This document shows, piece after piece, positions 43,318 through 51,518 of a DNA stretch of 64,000 bases; position 1 is the first letter of the stretch; every line of letters starts with the position of its first letter. The position numbers and the translations under genes were made by a program. The notes beneath the pieces are model-generated. The model did no database searches and was not told the DNA's origin. It worked only from the letters and a program-made list of their open reading frames with translations. The DNA is from Bacillota bacterium (lineage in GTDB: Bacteria > Bacillota > Clostridia > Acetivibrionales > DTU013): NCBI GenBank assembly GCA_023433505.1, contig JAEZCO010000053.1:55895-119894 (forward strand), given 5' to 3'.

Positions 43318-43563
43318 TCACAGCCTTCTCAATATATACTCTTCAAACTTTACTGCAGCGTTGCTGATTGTAATTTCGTCAATAAAATCTTCATTAATCT
43401 TTACAGATACCCCTTTGGTGCACCTACCCAGGCAAAAGGAAGCTTTGAGCTCAATTCTGTCTTCCAATTTGTTGCTCTTTATAAGCCCCTGAAAAATCTG
43501 TATGATATGGTAAGAGCCTTTCAAATGACAGGAACTGCCGACACATATGCTTATCTCAACCAT
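43318..43563 (-). CDS. Thioredoxin-like 2Fe-2S ferredoxin (NuoE C-terminal type)
   Basis: An 81-aa protein with the four cluster cysteines of NuoE-like thioredoxin-fold ferredoxins: CVGSSC near the start and CLGRC after ~40 residues. It probably transfers electrons to the adjacent sensory hydrogenase, whose start lies 2 bp downstream. ATG 43563 (MVEISICVG) is preferred over the longer frame to 43596. This gene opens the sensor operon; promoter not identified. Confidence 0.85.
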   Translation of the reverse strand: MVEISICVGSSCHLKGSYHIIQIFQGLIKSNKLEDRIELKASFCLGRCTKGVSVKINEDFIDEITISNAAVKFEEYILRRL

Positions 43564-43742
43564 TCGCCTTCCCCCCGCACTGTAAAACTTCACCATTCGT
43601 TAAATAATTAACGATTTCATTATGCTACTTTGATAACATTTTGTCAATGTTATGTAATGGTGCAGCTGCTAAAAAATATACGACGGTGTTATCGTATAAA
43701 TAAACCTGACGCCTTGATTAAATATTGTCATCTTGAGTATAG

Positions 43743-44063
43743 CAATACCCGTGCCGCATATGCAGCACACCTGAATACGAAAATGTAGCGGCTTTCATTG
43801 ATCGCCATTCAAAGTTCTTCCAGAGGAGGCGACCAGTGGTCGCCCCTACACTAGACTACTTTTCATACCACAATACCCGTGCCGCATGCACAGCACACCT
43901 GAATACAAAAATGTAGCGGCGATCATTGATCGCCATTCAAAGTCCTTCCAGGGAGGCGACCAGTGGTCGCCCCTACACTAGATTACTTTTTTATACCACA
44001 ATACCCGTGCCGCATATGCAGCACACCTGAATACAAAAATGTAGCGGCGATCATTGATCGCCA
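43743..44063. repeat. Tandem array of 128-bp palindrome-containing repeats
   Basis: Units start with CAATACCCGTGCCGCAT at 43743, 43871 and 43999, exactly 128 bp apart; the third is truncated near 44063. Each holds GGCGATCATTGATCGCC (degenerate in the first unit) and, in the two full units, GGCGACCAGTGGTCGCC, both palindromes. The 43597-44127 gap contains this array and no gene. Confidence 0.9.
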
Positions 44064-44127
44064 TTCCCATTACCTTTTCATATCAATGGCAAACATCTTA
44101 GTTCAACTTATATAGCAAGACATGATG

Positions 44128-44346
44128 CTAGATAACCTGCTTCAGTCTGCTTCTTTCAGCCGCGGGGCCTTTGTCTCTGTCCAGGTATTCCTGATAGGTC
44201 ATGTCTCTGCATGGATATTGCGTTTCCGGCTTTCCCGGGTCTACAAGCAGCACAACCTTTGCAAAAGAACAATATGCCCTGCCGTTGGCTTCTTTTCCGC
44301 TATTGCCCATATTCTTATAATAGTCACAGTACTCACAGTTGGTCAT
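44128..44346 (-). CDS. Small cysteine-rich protein in the hydABC operon
   Basis: A 72-aa protein starting MTNCEYCDYYKNMG. Four cysteines (CEYC, then YCSF and YPC) suggest a zinc or Fe-S site. It starts 40 bp after hydA on the same strand and has a GGAGACTGAGGT ribosome site. The tight linkage to hydA suggests a role in assembly or regulation of the hydrogenase. Function unknown. Confidence 0.7.
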   Translation of the reverse strand: MTNCEYCDYYKNMGNSGKEANGRAYCSFAKVVLLVDPGKPETQYPCRDMTYQEYLDRDKGPAAERSRLKQVI

Positions 44347-44385
44347 AAACCTCAGTCTCCTTTTTTATTAAGCTTTTTAGGGTTT

Positions 44386-46074
44386 TCAATTGCAGCGGTT
44401 TCTGTGCAGAAGCTTATGGTTTTTTTGCAGAATACCGTTATACAGCGCGTTGACGGCAGGGTTCTCCTCGGACCTTTTGATGGCGGATGCGCTGTCGGCA
44501 TGGTAGATTCCTTTCGCCCTTTGCTTTCTGTCGTTCAGCGACTGGGGAAGAGGCTGTCCCGCTCCGCCGATACATCCCCCGGGGCAGGCCATGACCTCGA
44601 CGAAATCGTAAACCTTTTCCCCACTGATAATGGCCTTCAGAAGGGTATCCGCATTTTTCAGTCCATGGACCACAGCAATCCGGACGGTTTTGCCATTCAA
44701 GTCCGCTTCCGCCTCCTTTACCCCCTGCATCCCTCTTACACCGACAAAAGCAAGATTTTTCAGGAACGATGACGATTTGTCCGCATGGCAGTGCCTCAGC
44801 ACCGCTTCCGCCACACCGCCGCTTACCCCAAAAATGACGCCGGCTCCGCTGGCCAATCCAAAGGGCATATCCAGCGCTTCTTCCTCAAGCTCGTTGAACA
44901 GGATCCCCCTCTCCTTGATCATCATGGCCAGCTCCTGGGTGGTAATGACCATGTCAACGTCATATTCCCCATGCCGAAAGTTTTCCGGCCTCACCGCCTC
45001 GTACTTTTTAGCTGTACAGGGCATAACGGCCACCACGGCAGTCTTTCTTCCATCTGTTTCCCCAGAGCTTTTTAACTGCTCTTTGATGACTGCGCCAAAC
45101 ATTTGCTGGGGTGAGCGACAGGAGGATATATTCCCGGCAATCCCGGGATATTTTTGCTCCGCGAATTTGACCCATGCCGGGCAGCAGGAGGTAAACAGCG
45201 GCAATCCGCTTTCCGAAGCCAGGTGTCTTCCCAACTCCTTACTTTCCTCTATGACCGTCAAATCCGCTGCCATGGCGGTATCGTAAACCTGGTCGAAGCC
45301 CATCCGCCTTAAAGCGGCCACAATTCTGCCCATGGTGATTTCCCCGGCCTTCCAGCCGAATTCTTCGCCGATGGCAACCCTGACTGCAGGCGCAACCTGG
45401 GCGATGACGCGCATGCTTTTATCATGCAGCGCATCCCAGACTCTGTCGATATCTTTTTTGATAACCAGCGCACCCGTAGGACAGACGGTCCTGCACTGCC
45501 CGCAGCTGACACAGTCGACCTTGTTGAGGGCTTTATTGAAAGCGGTGGTTACCTGGATTTTAGCGCCTCTGTAGGCGAATCCCAGGACGCCGACGCCCTG
45601 GACTTCCTCGCACATTCTCACACAGTCTCCGCACATAATGCACTTGTTCGGATTTCTGACAATGGATACACTGCTGTCGTCGATCTCCAGCTCCTTTTTC
45701 TCTTCCTCAAACCTTACCTTTTTTACACCCAGGCGGATAGCCAGCTCCTGCAGCTTGCACCTCCCGTTTTTTTCGCAGACGGTACAGTCCCTGTCATGAT
45801 TGGAAAGAATGAGCTCAAGGATCATTTTCCTGTGCTTCTTCAGCTTTGCGGTATTGGTGAATATCTCCAAATCTTCTTTGGGCGGTGTGGAGCACGAAGC
45901 AACGGTCCCGCCCCATTGGTCCTCAACCATGCACATTCTGCATGCGCCGTAAACGCTTAGCTCGGAATGATAGCAGAAGGTGGGCAGGTCAATGCCGCAT
46001 TTTCTTATGACCTCCAGCAGGTTTTTTTCCTCATTGAACTCCACTCTTTGTCCGTCAATAAACATCTTTCCCAT
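44386..46074 (-). CDS. hydA: NADH-linked [FeFe]-hydrogenase catalytic subunit
   Basis: A 562-aa enzyme producing or consuming H2. N-terminal 2Fe-2S domain (Cys at 34, 45, 48, 61), His-Cys 4Fe-4S site (HDRDCTVCEKNGRC), two ferredoxin 4Fe-4S sites (CIMCGDCVRMC, CVSCGQCRTVC), then the H-cluster domain: L1 TSCCPAW (295-301), L2 MPCTAKK (351-357) and L3 MACPGGCIGG (495-504), all intact. This is the group A trimeric, often electron-bifurcating, type. It is 4 bp from hydB, the NADH-binding partner. Confidence 0.95.
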   Translation of the reverse strand: MGKMFIDGQRVEFNEEKNLLEVIRKCGIDLPTFCYHSELSVYGACRMCMVEDQWGGTVASCSTPPKEDLEIFTNTAKLKKHRKMILELILSNHDRDCTVCEKNGRCKLQELAIRLGVKKVRFEEEKKELEIDDSSVSIVRNPNKCIMCGDCVRMCEEVQGVGVLGFAYRGAKIQVTTAFNKALNKVDCVSCGQCRTVCPTGALVIKKDIDRVWDALHDKSMRVIAQVAPAVRVAIGEEFGWKAGEITMGRIVAALRRMGFDQVYDTAMAADLTVIEESKELGRHLASESGLPLFTSCCPAWVKFAEQKYPGIAGNISSCRSPQQMFGAVIKEQLKSSGETDGRKTAVVAVMPCTAKKYEAVRPENFRHGEYDVDMVITTQELAMMIKERGILFNELEEEALDMPFGLASGAGVIFGVSGGVAEAVLRHCHADKSSSFLKNLAFVGVRGMQGVKEAEADLNGKTVRIAVVHGLKNADTLLKAIISGEKVYDFVEVMACPGGCIGGAGQPLPQSLNDRKQRAKGIYHADSASAIKRSEENPAVNALYNGILQKNHKLLHRNRCN

Positions 46075-46078
46075 ATAA

Positions 46079-47950
46079 CTACGCCTCCTCTATGGCAGAA
46101 AACGGACAAGCTTCGATGCACGCACCGCACTTGATACACAGGTTCTGCTTTATTTCATAGGGCTGTTTGATTTTCCCTTCGATGGCCCCTGCGGGGCATA
46201 CCCTTGTACACTTACTGCAGCCTCTGCAAAGGTCTTCTCGTATAACAATGGATTTCAGCGCCTTGCAGGTATGGGTAGGACACTTTTTATCCAATACATG
46301 CGCCAGATATTCGTCCCTGAAATATTTCAGCGTACTGATTACCGGACCCGCCGCACTTTTCCCCAGACCGCACAATGCGGTACTGCTTATGGTATCCGCC
46401 AGTTCTTCCAGCATATCCAGGTCTGAGACGGAACCTTTTCCCTCAACGATTCTTTCCAGTATCTGCAGCATCCTTTTTGTACCCTCGCGGCAGGGAACAC
46501 ACTTGCCGCAGGATTCGTTCTGGGTAAAATTCATAAAATACCTGGCCACTTCAACCATGCAGGTATCTTCATCCATTACCACCAGCCCGCCTGAACCGAT
46601 CATGGCACCCACCTTTTTCAAGGAATCGAAGTCAAGGGAAAGCTCCAGATGCTCCTCTGTCAGGCAGCCCCCGGAAGGTCCGCCGATCTGTACCGCTTTA
46701 AACCTTTTTCCGTCCCTTATTCCTCCGCCGATATCAAAGATGATTTCCCTGAGCGCCGTACCCATAGGCACTTCAATCAGGCCGGTGTTATTCACATTGC
46801 CCGTAAGGGCAAAAGCTTTCGTCCCCGGGCTCTTCACAGGTCCTATGGATTTATACCAGCCGCTGCCTTTTTGAAGTATCAAGGGCACATTGGCAAAGGT
46901 TTCAACATTGTTAAGCACCGTAGGCTTTTCCCAAAGGCCCTTTTCGACAGTTCTCGGAGGCTTGACCCGCGGCATGCCCCTCTCGCCTTCAATGGATGCG
47001 GTAAGGGCGCTGCCTTCCCCGCAGACAAAGGCTCCTGCCCCTTTGTTTATTTGAATATCAAAGGAAAACCCGGAATTTACTATATTATCACCCAGCAAAC
47101 CGTACTTTCTTGCTTCTTCGATGGCTATCCTGAGCCTTTCAACCGCAAGGGGATATTCTGCCCTCACATAAATATAGCCGTCGGAGCTTTTTGTAGCAAA
47201 TGCCGCTATCAACATGCCTTCAATCACACGATGAGGATCCCCCTCCATCACGCTTCTGTCCATGAACGCTCCGGGATCTCCCTCGTCGCCGTTGCACACG
47301 ACATATTTGATATCGCTCTGCTGAGCCAGTACCTGCTGCCACTTTCTGCCGGTCGGATAGCCTCCGCCGCCCCTGCCTCTCAGGTTTGCGTCGGAAATTA
47401 CGGTACACACCTGTTCAGGGGTAAGCTCCGTCAAGGCCTTTACAAAAGTTTCATATCCGCCCTTTGTAACATATTCCCCGAGAGACTCCGCATCGATATT
47501 TCCACAGTTGCTCAGCACGAGCCTTGTCTGCTTTTTGTAGAAAGGGATCTCTTCCTGTTTTTCATAGGATTTGCCCTCGAAACTGTACATCAGCCTCTCC
47601 ACAGGCTTATTCCCCACAAGTGTCGTCTCGACGATTTCGGTACAATCCTCCGGGGATACCTTCACATACAAATAATTGAAAGGCTCGATTTTCACCAGAG
47701 GGCCCATCTCGCAAAAGCCATGGCAGCCGCTTTTCTTTACTCCGACCCCCTCTTTTTCCTCCTGCAGCTCCAGCTCTGTCCCAAGTCCTCTTTCTTCGAC
47801 CATGGCCTTGATTTTGTTGTATATTTCGATGGAGCCTCCCGCCACACAGCCCGTTCCTGCGCATACCAGCACTTTTATCTTCTGGTTTCGCAGTGCTGCC
47901 GCTGCTCTTTGGGAGAATTCCTCAAATTCCTGTCCCGCTTTAATTTTCAT
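46079..47950 (-). CDS. hydB: Hydrogenase NADH-binding flavoprotein subunit (NuoF-like)
   Basis: A 623-aa protein. A thioredoxin-like 2Fe-2S domain is at the N-terminus (VCAGTGCVAGG, SGCHGFCEMGP). The NuoF core follows, with the FMN/NADH site GRGGGGYPTGRKW and GDEGDPGAFMDR and the 4Fe-4S motif ESCGKCVPCREG. Two C-terminal ferredoxin 4Fe-4S clusters are CRGCSKCTRVCP and CIKCGACIEACP. This is the layout of HydB in bifurcating hydrogenases. It overlaps hydC by 11 bp and ends 4 bp before hydA. Confidence 0.95.
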   Translation of the reverse strand: MKIKAGQEFEEFSQRAAAALRNQKIKVLVCAGTGCVAGGSIEIYNKIKAMVEERGLGTELELQEEKEGVGVKKSGCHGFCEMGPLVKIEPFNYLYVKVSPEDCTEIVETTLVGNKPVERLMYSFEGKSYEKQEEIPFYKKQTRLVLSNCGNIDAESLGEYVTKGGYETFVKALTELTPEQVCTVISDANLRGRGGGGYPTGRKWQQVLAQQSDIKYVVCNGDEGDPGAFMDRSVMEGDPHRVIEGMLIAAFATKSSDGYIYVRAEYPLAVERLRIAIEEARKYGLLGDNIVNSGFSFDIQINKGAGAFVCGEGSALTASIEGERGMPRVKPPRTVEKGLWEKPTVLNNVETFANVPLILQKGSGWYKSIGPVKSPGTKAFALTGNVNNTGLIEVPMGTALREIIFDIGGGIRDGKRFKAVQIGGPSGGCLTEEHLELSLDFDSLKKVGAMIGSGGLVVMDEDTCMVEVARYFMNFTQNESCGKCVPCREGTKRMLQILERIVEGKGSVSDLDMLEELADTISSTALCGLGKSAAGPVISTLKYFRDEYLAHVLDKKCPTHTCKALKSIVIREDLCRGCSKCTRVCPAGAIEGKIKQPYEIKQNLCIKCGACIEACPFSAIEEA

Positions 47951-48428
47951 CCGAATTCTCCTTCCCCAGCTGTTTGATGACGTTGATTGCCGATTCCGGC
48001 GTCATCTTTGCATAGACCTTGTCGTTTACGGTTATGACCGGAGCCAGACCGCAAGCGCCCAGACACGACACTGTCTCCAGGGTAAAAAGCATATCGTCGG
48101 TGGAATGTTTTTTTTCACTCAGTCCAAGCTCTTTTCTCAGCGCATTCAGAATGGGTATGGACTTTCTTACGTGACAGGCCGTACCGTCGCAGATCTTGAT
48201 AATAAATTTGCCTTTAGGCTCAAGAGAAAAATTTTCATAGAAAGTCGCGACACTGAATATCTTGGATGGAGTGACGTCCATTTTCTTCGAAATATATTCC
48301 AGCACATCTCCGGGCAGATACTTGTACGCATTCTGAATCTCTTGCAGCACAGCGATCAGGGAGGACTTTTTGTTTTGATACTTTTCCATGATGCGGTCAA
48401 TATCGGAATAGGGATTTATGTTACACAA
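47940..48428 (-). CDS. hydC: Hydrogenase 2Fe-2S subunit (NuoE-like)
   Basis: A 162-aa NuoE-family protein with cluster cysteines in CDGTACHVR and SCLGACGLAP. It completes the HydABC complex. The frame is open to ATG 48470, but a TTG at 48428 preceded by GAGGTG with 6-nt spacing gives the family's usual length. The ATG 48470 sits at the Rex-like element and would be too close to the promoter. Confidence 0.9.
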   Translation of the reverse strand: MCNINPYSDIDRIMEKYQNKKSSLIAVLQEIQNAYKYLPGDVLEYISKKMDVTPSKIFSVATFYENFSLEPKGKFIIKICDGTACHVRKSIPILNALRKELGLSEKKHSTDDMLFTLETVSCLGACGLAPVITVNDKVYAKMTPESAINVIKQLGKENSDEN

Positions 48429-48449
48429 CCGAAACACCTCGCTTTGTAC

Positions 48450-48493
48450 ATTGTATACATTAAAAAACACTTGTAAATTGCTTCACAAGTCAA
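48450..48493 (-). promoter_or_regulatory. Rex-like operator and promoter of hydCBA
   Basis: TTGTAAATTGCTTCACAA (48471-48488) matches the Rex pattern TTGTTAAnnnnTTAACAA with one change per half-site. On the minus strand TTTACA (48477-48472) and TACAAT (48455-48450) are 16 bp apart, so the -35 lies inside the operator. Rex represses fermentative genes at low NADH/NAD ratio, which suits an NADH-oxidising hydrogenase. Confidence 0.75.
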
Positions 48494-48593
48494 TTGTAAC
48501 GTGTTCGGAATTTCGGAACAACATAAAGAATTATTGAAACATCCGGGATTCTTCCGGCTTTATATGAGTAGATACGGTTTTTTTAATCGCCAG

Positions 48594-48718
48594 GTTTCAA
48601 CGAGACTGGCCGCAAATGCAAGGCATTTGTTGCTCGCTCATGCATCCCGGGCGGGAGAGATATGATCACTGCCTGAACACCAATTCGGTACCCAACACCT
48701 GCAGAGGTGGGGGATTTT
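48594..48718 (+). repeat. Structured dispersed repeat, copy B
   Basis: Starts GTTTCAACGAGACTGG, shares CATGCATCCCGGGCGGGAGA, CCAATTCGGTACCC and a CACCTGCAGAGGTG hairpin followed by GGGGATTTTTTTT. Homologous to 25462-25557, with an extra ~25 bp after the first segment (GCAAATGCAAGGCATTTGTTGC). The 48494-48780 gap holds no gene. Confidence 0.65.
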
Positions 48719-48780
48719 TTTTGATACCTCGGTATAGTCAGTCAAAGAAAGCCAGGACAGGTGCCTCCCTGCGTTAGAAG

Positions 48781-49806
48781 CTATGTACTTTCCCGTGGGA
48801 TTACCTTGGTATCAATAACGGCATTGATCACACCGGTCCCATTTTTATTATTGATCCTCTTTAATAGGATATCCACTGCTTTACGGGACATTTTACTTTT
48901 TGAGGTGCTGATGGATGTCAGCGGACTGGGAAAGGAGAGTTTGGACTGGATGTTGTCAAATCCGATTACGGCAACATCCTGCGGCACTTTCATCCCGCAT
49001 TTGTGAAGGACATGAATGGTTTCCCAGGCAATCATATCGCTAAAAGCGAAAACCGCGGAAAATTTTATGTTCTCATCAAGAATTTTCCGCACGACCCGCT
49101 TGCTTTCACCGGCCGTAATGGACATTTCATGGACCAAAGCCTTGTCGTACTCAATGCCGCTGTCTCCAAGAGCCTTTTTATAGCCCTCATGCCGTTCTGC
49201 GGCACTGGATATATAGCTGGGGCCATTCAACATCAATATCCTTTTGTGTCCCTTTTCAATCAGATGCATGGTTGCCTGATAGCCTCCGTTTACATCATTG
49301 CAGACCACATAGTCGGTAGCTATCTCTTTGAAATATCTGCCGATCAGAACAAAGGGGATGCCTGTTTTTTTCAGGAACTCTATGTTCTCCTTGCTTTTCT
49401 GCGTCGGGCAGATGATGATCCCGTCCACCTTTTTCCCCAGGGCCGAGCAGATTGCCTCGTATTCCAGACCGCTGTTTTCTTCCGTATTGATGATAAACGT
49501 ACTGTACCCATGTTTCCTCGCCGCCGACTCAATTTCCTTCACGACGATGGAAAAATGGGGATTGGAAATGTCCCCCAAAATAACCGCAAAGGATTTGGTG
49601 GTCCCGGACCTTAAGGCTCCGGCTATGGAATTGCTGATGTATCCCAACCTTTTTGCTGTTTCCTTGATCAGCTTCCGTGTCGGTTCAGAGATATCATCCT
49701 TATCCTTAAGCGCTCTGGATACCGTATTAATGGTAAAACCGGTCTCCGCTGCTATATCTTTCATTGTAACCTTCATAACCTTAAAGAAACTGTCCGTCCC
49801 GTCCAT
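48781..49806 (-). CDS. LacI-family transcriptional regulator
   Basis: A 341-aa repressor. The helix-turn-helix and hinge are clear (TMKDIAAETGFTINTVSRAL, then KRLGYISNSIAGALRSG), followed by a periplasmic-binding-type ligand domain with VIGFDNI near the end. ATG 49806 is best supported, with GGAGG six bases upstream. It may bind the palindrome at 54529-54552, which has the CG-centred form typical of LacI operators. The glycyl radical operon it would control is separated only by a MATE gene. Confidence 0.9.
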   Translation of the reverse strand: MDGTDSFFKVMKVTMKDIAAETGFTINTVSRALKDKDDISEPTRKLIKETAKRLGYISNSIAGALRSGTTKSFAVILGDISNPHFSIVVKEIESAARKHGYSTFIINTEENSGLEYEAICSALGKKVDGIIICPTQKSKENIEFLKKTGIPFVLIGRYFKEIATDYVVCNDVNGGYQATMHLIEKGHKRILMLNGPSYISSAAERHEGYKKALGDSGIEYDKALVHEMSITAGESKRVVRKILDENIKFSAVFAFSDMIAWETIHVLHKCGMKVPQDVAVIGFDNIQSKLSFPSPLTSISTSKSKMSRKAVDILLKRINNKNGTGVINAVIDTKVIPREST

Positions 49807-49848
49807 AATCATCCTCCGTGGCAACCACAATGTTTCGCCATCGCGCTA

Positions 49849-49946
49849 AGTACCGGTGCAAATATAACCTCCCGTATAAGTTTCTGAAAAGGCAGTCCAT
49901 TGCGGCCGGCACTTTCAGAAAAACGGGAAGTAATATTTGCACTACT
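49849..49946. repeat. Palindromic ~98-bp repeat (MITE-like), copy 3
   Basis: Runs from AGTACCGGTGCAAATAT to ATATTTGCACTACT, with the same CCCGTATAA...TTTCTGAAAA arms as copies 1 and 2, and is followed by CCTAAGTAC. It sits directly upstream of the LacI gene. Confidence 0.87.
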
Positions 49947-50058
49947 CCTAAGTACATTGTACATAACCGGGAATGTTTTTTCAACAATATAAATCCTTCC
50001 GTTTATAATAACGCTGCGGGAGATGTTGTAAAATGTCAATCGCATCCGCCCTCTTCTG

Positions 50059-50067
50059 TGGTATAAT
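50059..50067 (+). promoter_or_regulatory. Extended -10 promoter of the MATE gene
   Basis: TGGTATAAT is an extended -10 (TGnTATAAT). No good -35 is seen. It argues that translation begins downstream at 50102 rather than at 50033. Confidence 0.5.
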
Positions 50068-50101
50068 GAAAAGATATGTTGATACGAAAGGTCAGATCTC
50101 A

Positions 50102-51493
50102 ATGCATACGGCTCGAAAGTACGAAATGGATATGTGCAACGGTCCTCTTTTTTCCGGGATAGTCCTTTTTTCTCTTCCGCTAATATTGACAGGAATTTTA
50201 CAGCTTCTTTACAGTGCGGTAAACATCATCGTCGTCGGACGGTTTGTAGGAAGCACTGCCCTTGCCGCCGTGGGTTCCACCTCAGCTCTCATCACTTTGA
50301 TTGTCAACCTGTTTATCGGGCTCTCCATCGGTGCCAGCGTTATCATGGCAAAGCATTACGGCGCAGGTCAGTATACCGACGCAAATGAAACAGTCCATAC
50401 CGCTGTGGCCATAAGCGCTGTCAGCGGCATTATCCTGACCGTCTTCGGCATATTGGCGGCAAAGCCCTTGCTGCAGGTAATGGGGACTCCGGATGACGTT
50501 TTGGACCACGCGGTGCTTTACATGAAAATTTACTTTCTAGGCATGCCCGCATCGATGATTTTTAACTTCAGCAGTGCTATTTTGCGTGCTATCGGCGACA
50601 CCCGCCGTCCTCTTTATTTTTTATCTATTTCGGGTGTGATCAATGTTGCGCTTAATTTGCTCTTTGTATTGGTATTCCGCATGGATATAGCCGGTGTGGC
50701 GACAGCAACAGTAATTTCACAATACATCCTGGTAGTATTAATACTGCTTTGCCTGCTCCGCTCGGATGGATGCATCCAGTTGCAATGGAGGAAGCTGCGC
50801 TTCTATAAGGACAAACTATTGGCCATTGTCAGGATCGGTCTCCCTGCCGGAATGCAAGGGATCATATTTTCCGTCTCAAACGTACTGATCCAGTCGTCCG
50901 TAAACGGCTTCGGGTCCACAGTGGTCGCCGGCAATACCGCCGCTATGAATATTGAAGGCTTCGTTTACATCTCAATGAATGCGCTTTATCAAGCCGCCTT
51001 AAACTTTACCGGACAAAATATCGGAGCCCAGAAATACAACCGTATCGGGCGTATTCTGGGCAGTTGCATTATTTCAGTCGTCACCGTCGGCGTTGTATTT
51101 GGCGGTTTAAGCTATTTGTTCGCCGGAAACCTGCTTGGGATCTACACTGCCGATCCGGATGTAATAACCACCGGAATTACACGGATGGGCTATGTCTGTT
51201 TACCATATTTTCTCTGCGGCATCATGGACGTTATGGTAGGCAGTTTAAGAGGCATGGGTTATTCCATATTGCCTATGCTGGCCTCTATCATAGGAGTATG
51301 CGGAATCCGTATCACATGGGTCTACACTATATTCGCCGTTAATCACACACTGGGAGCATTATATGTTTCCTACCCCGTATCCTGGGCAATCACAGCCTGC
51401 GTACATTTGATATGTTTTGCAGTCGTCCGGCGGAAATATACTCTCAAAGCAGTAAATCAGACCGAGGTAAATCAGACCGAGAGTGTTTGTTAG
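50102..51493 (+). CDS. MATE-family multidrug/metabolite exporter
   Basis: A 463-aa membrane protein with about twelve helices and the MATE family pattern (SLPLILTGILQLLYSAVNIIVVG, FIGLSIGASVIMAKHYGAG, VMGTPDDVL, TGQNIGAQKYNRIG). It likely exports cationic compounds using a Na+ or H+ gradient. The open frame starts at 50033, but the -10 element at 50059-50067 and an AAAGG 10 bases before ATG 50102 favour the later start. It ends 25 bp before the convergent glycyl radical enzyme gene. Confidence 0.9.
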   Translation: MHTARKYEMDMCNGPLFSGIVLFSLPLILTGILQLLYSAVNIIVVGRFVGSTALAAVGSTSALITLIVNLFIGLSIGASVIMAKHYGAGQYTDANETVHTAVAISAVSGIILTVFGILAAKPLLQVMGTPDDVLDHAVLYMKIYFLGMPASMIFNFSSAILRAIGDTRRPLYFLSISGVINVALNLLFVLVFRMDIAGVATATVISQYILVVLILLCLLRSDGCIQLQWRKLRFYKDKLLAIVRIGLPAGMQGIIFSVSNVLIQSSVNGFGSTVVAGNTAAMNIEGFVYISMNALYQAALNFTGQNIGAQKYNRIGRILGSCIISVVTVGVVFGGLSYLFAGNLLGIYTADPDVITTGITRMGYVCLPYFLCGIMDVMVGSLRGMGYSILPMLASIIGVCGIRITWVYTIFAVNHTLGALYVSYPVSWAITACVHLICFAVVRRKYTLKAVNQTEVNQTESVC

Positions 51494-51518
51494 CCTCATG
51501 GCCCGGGGTAAATTGTAA

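Noticed and set aside
43743..44063. Tandem repeats considered as a CRISPR array
   Set aside because: The period is 128 bp with near-identical sequence throughout, and there are no short repeats with unique spacers and no cas genes.
46649..47977. A 442-codon plus-strand frame opposite hydB
   Set aside because: hydB on the other strand has complete NuoF motifs; the plus-strand translation has no family features.
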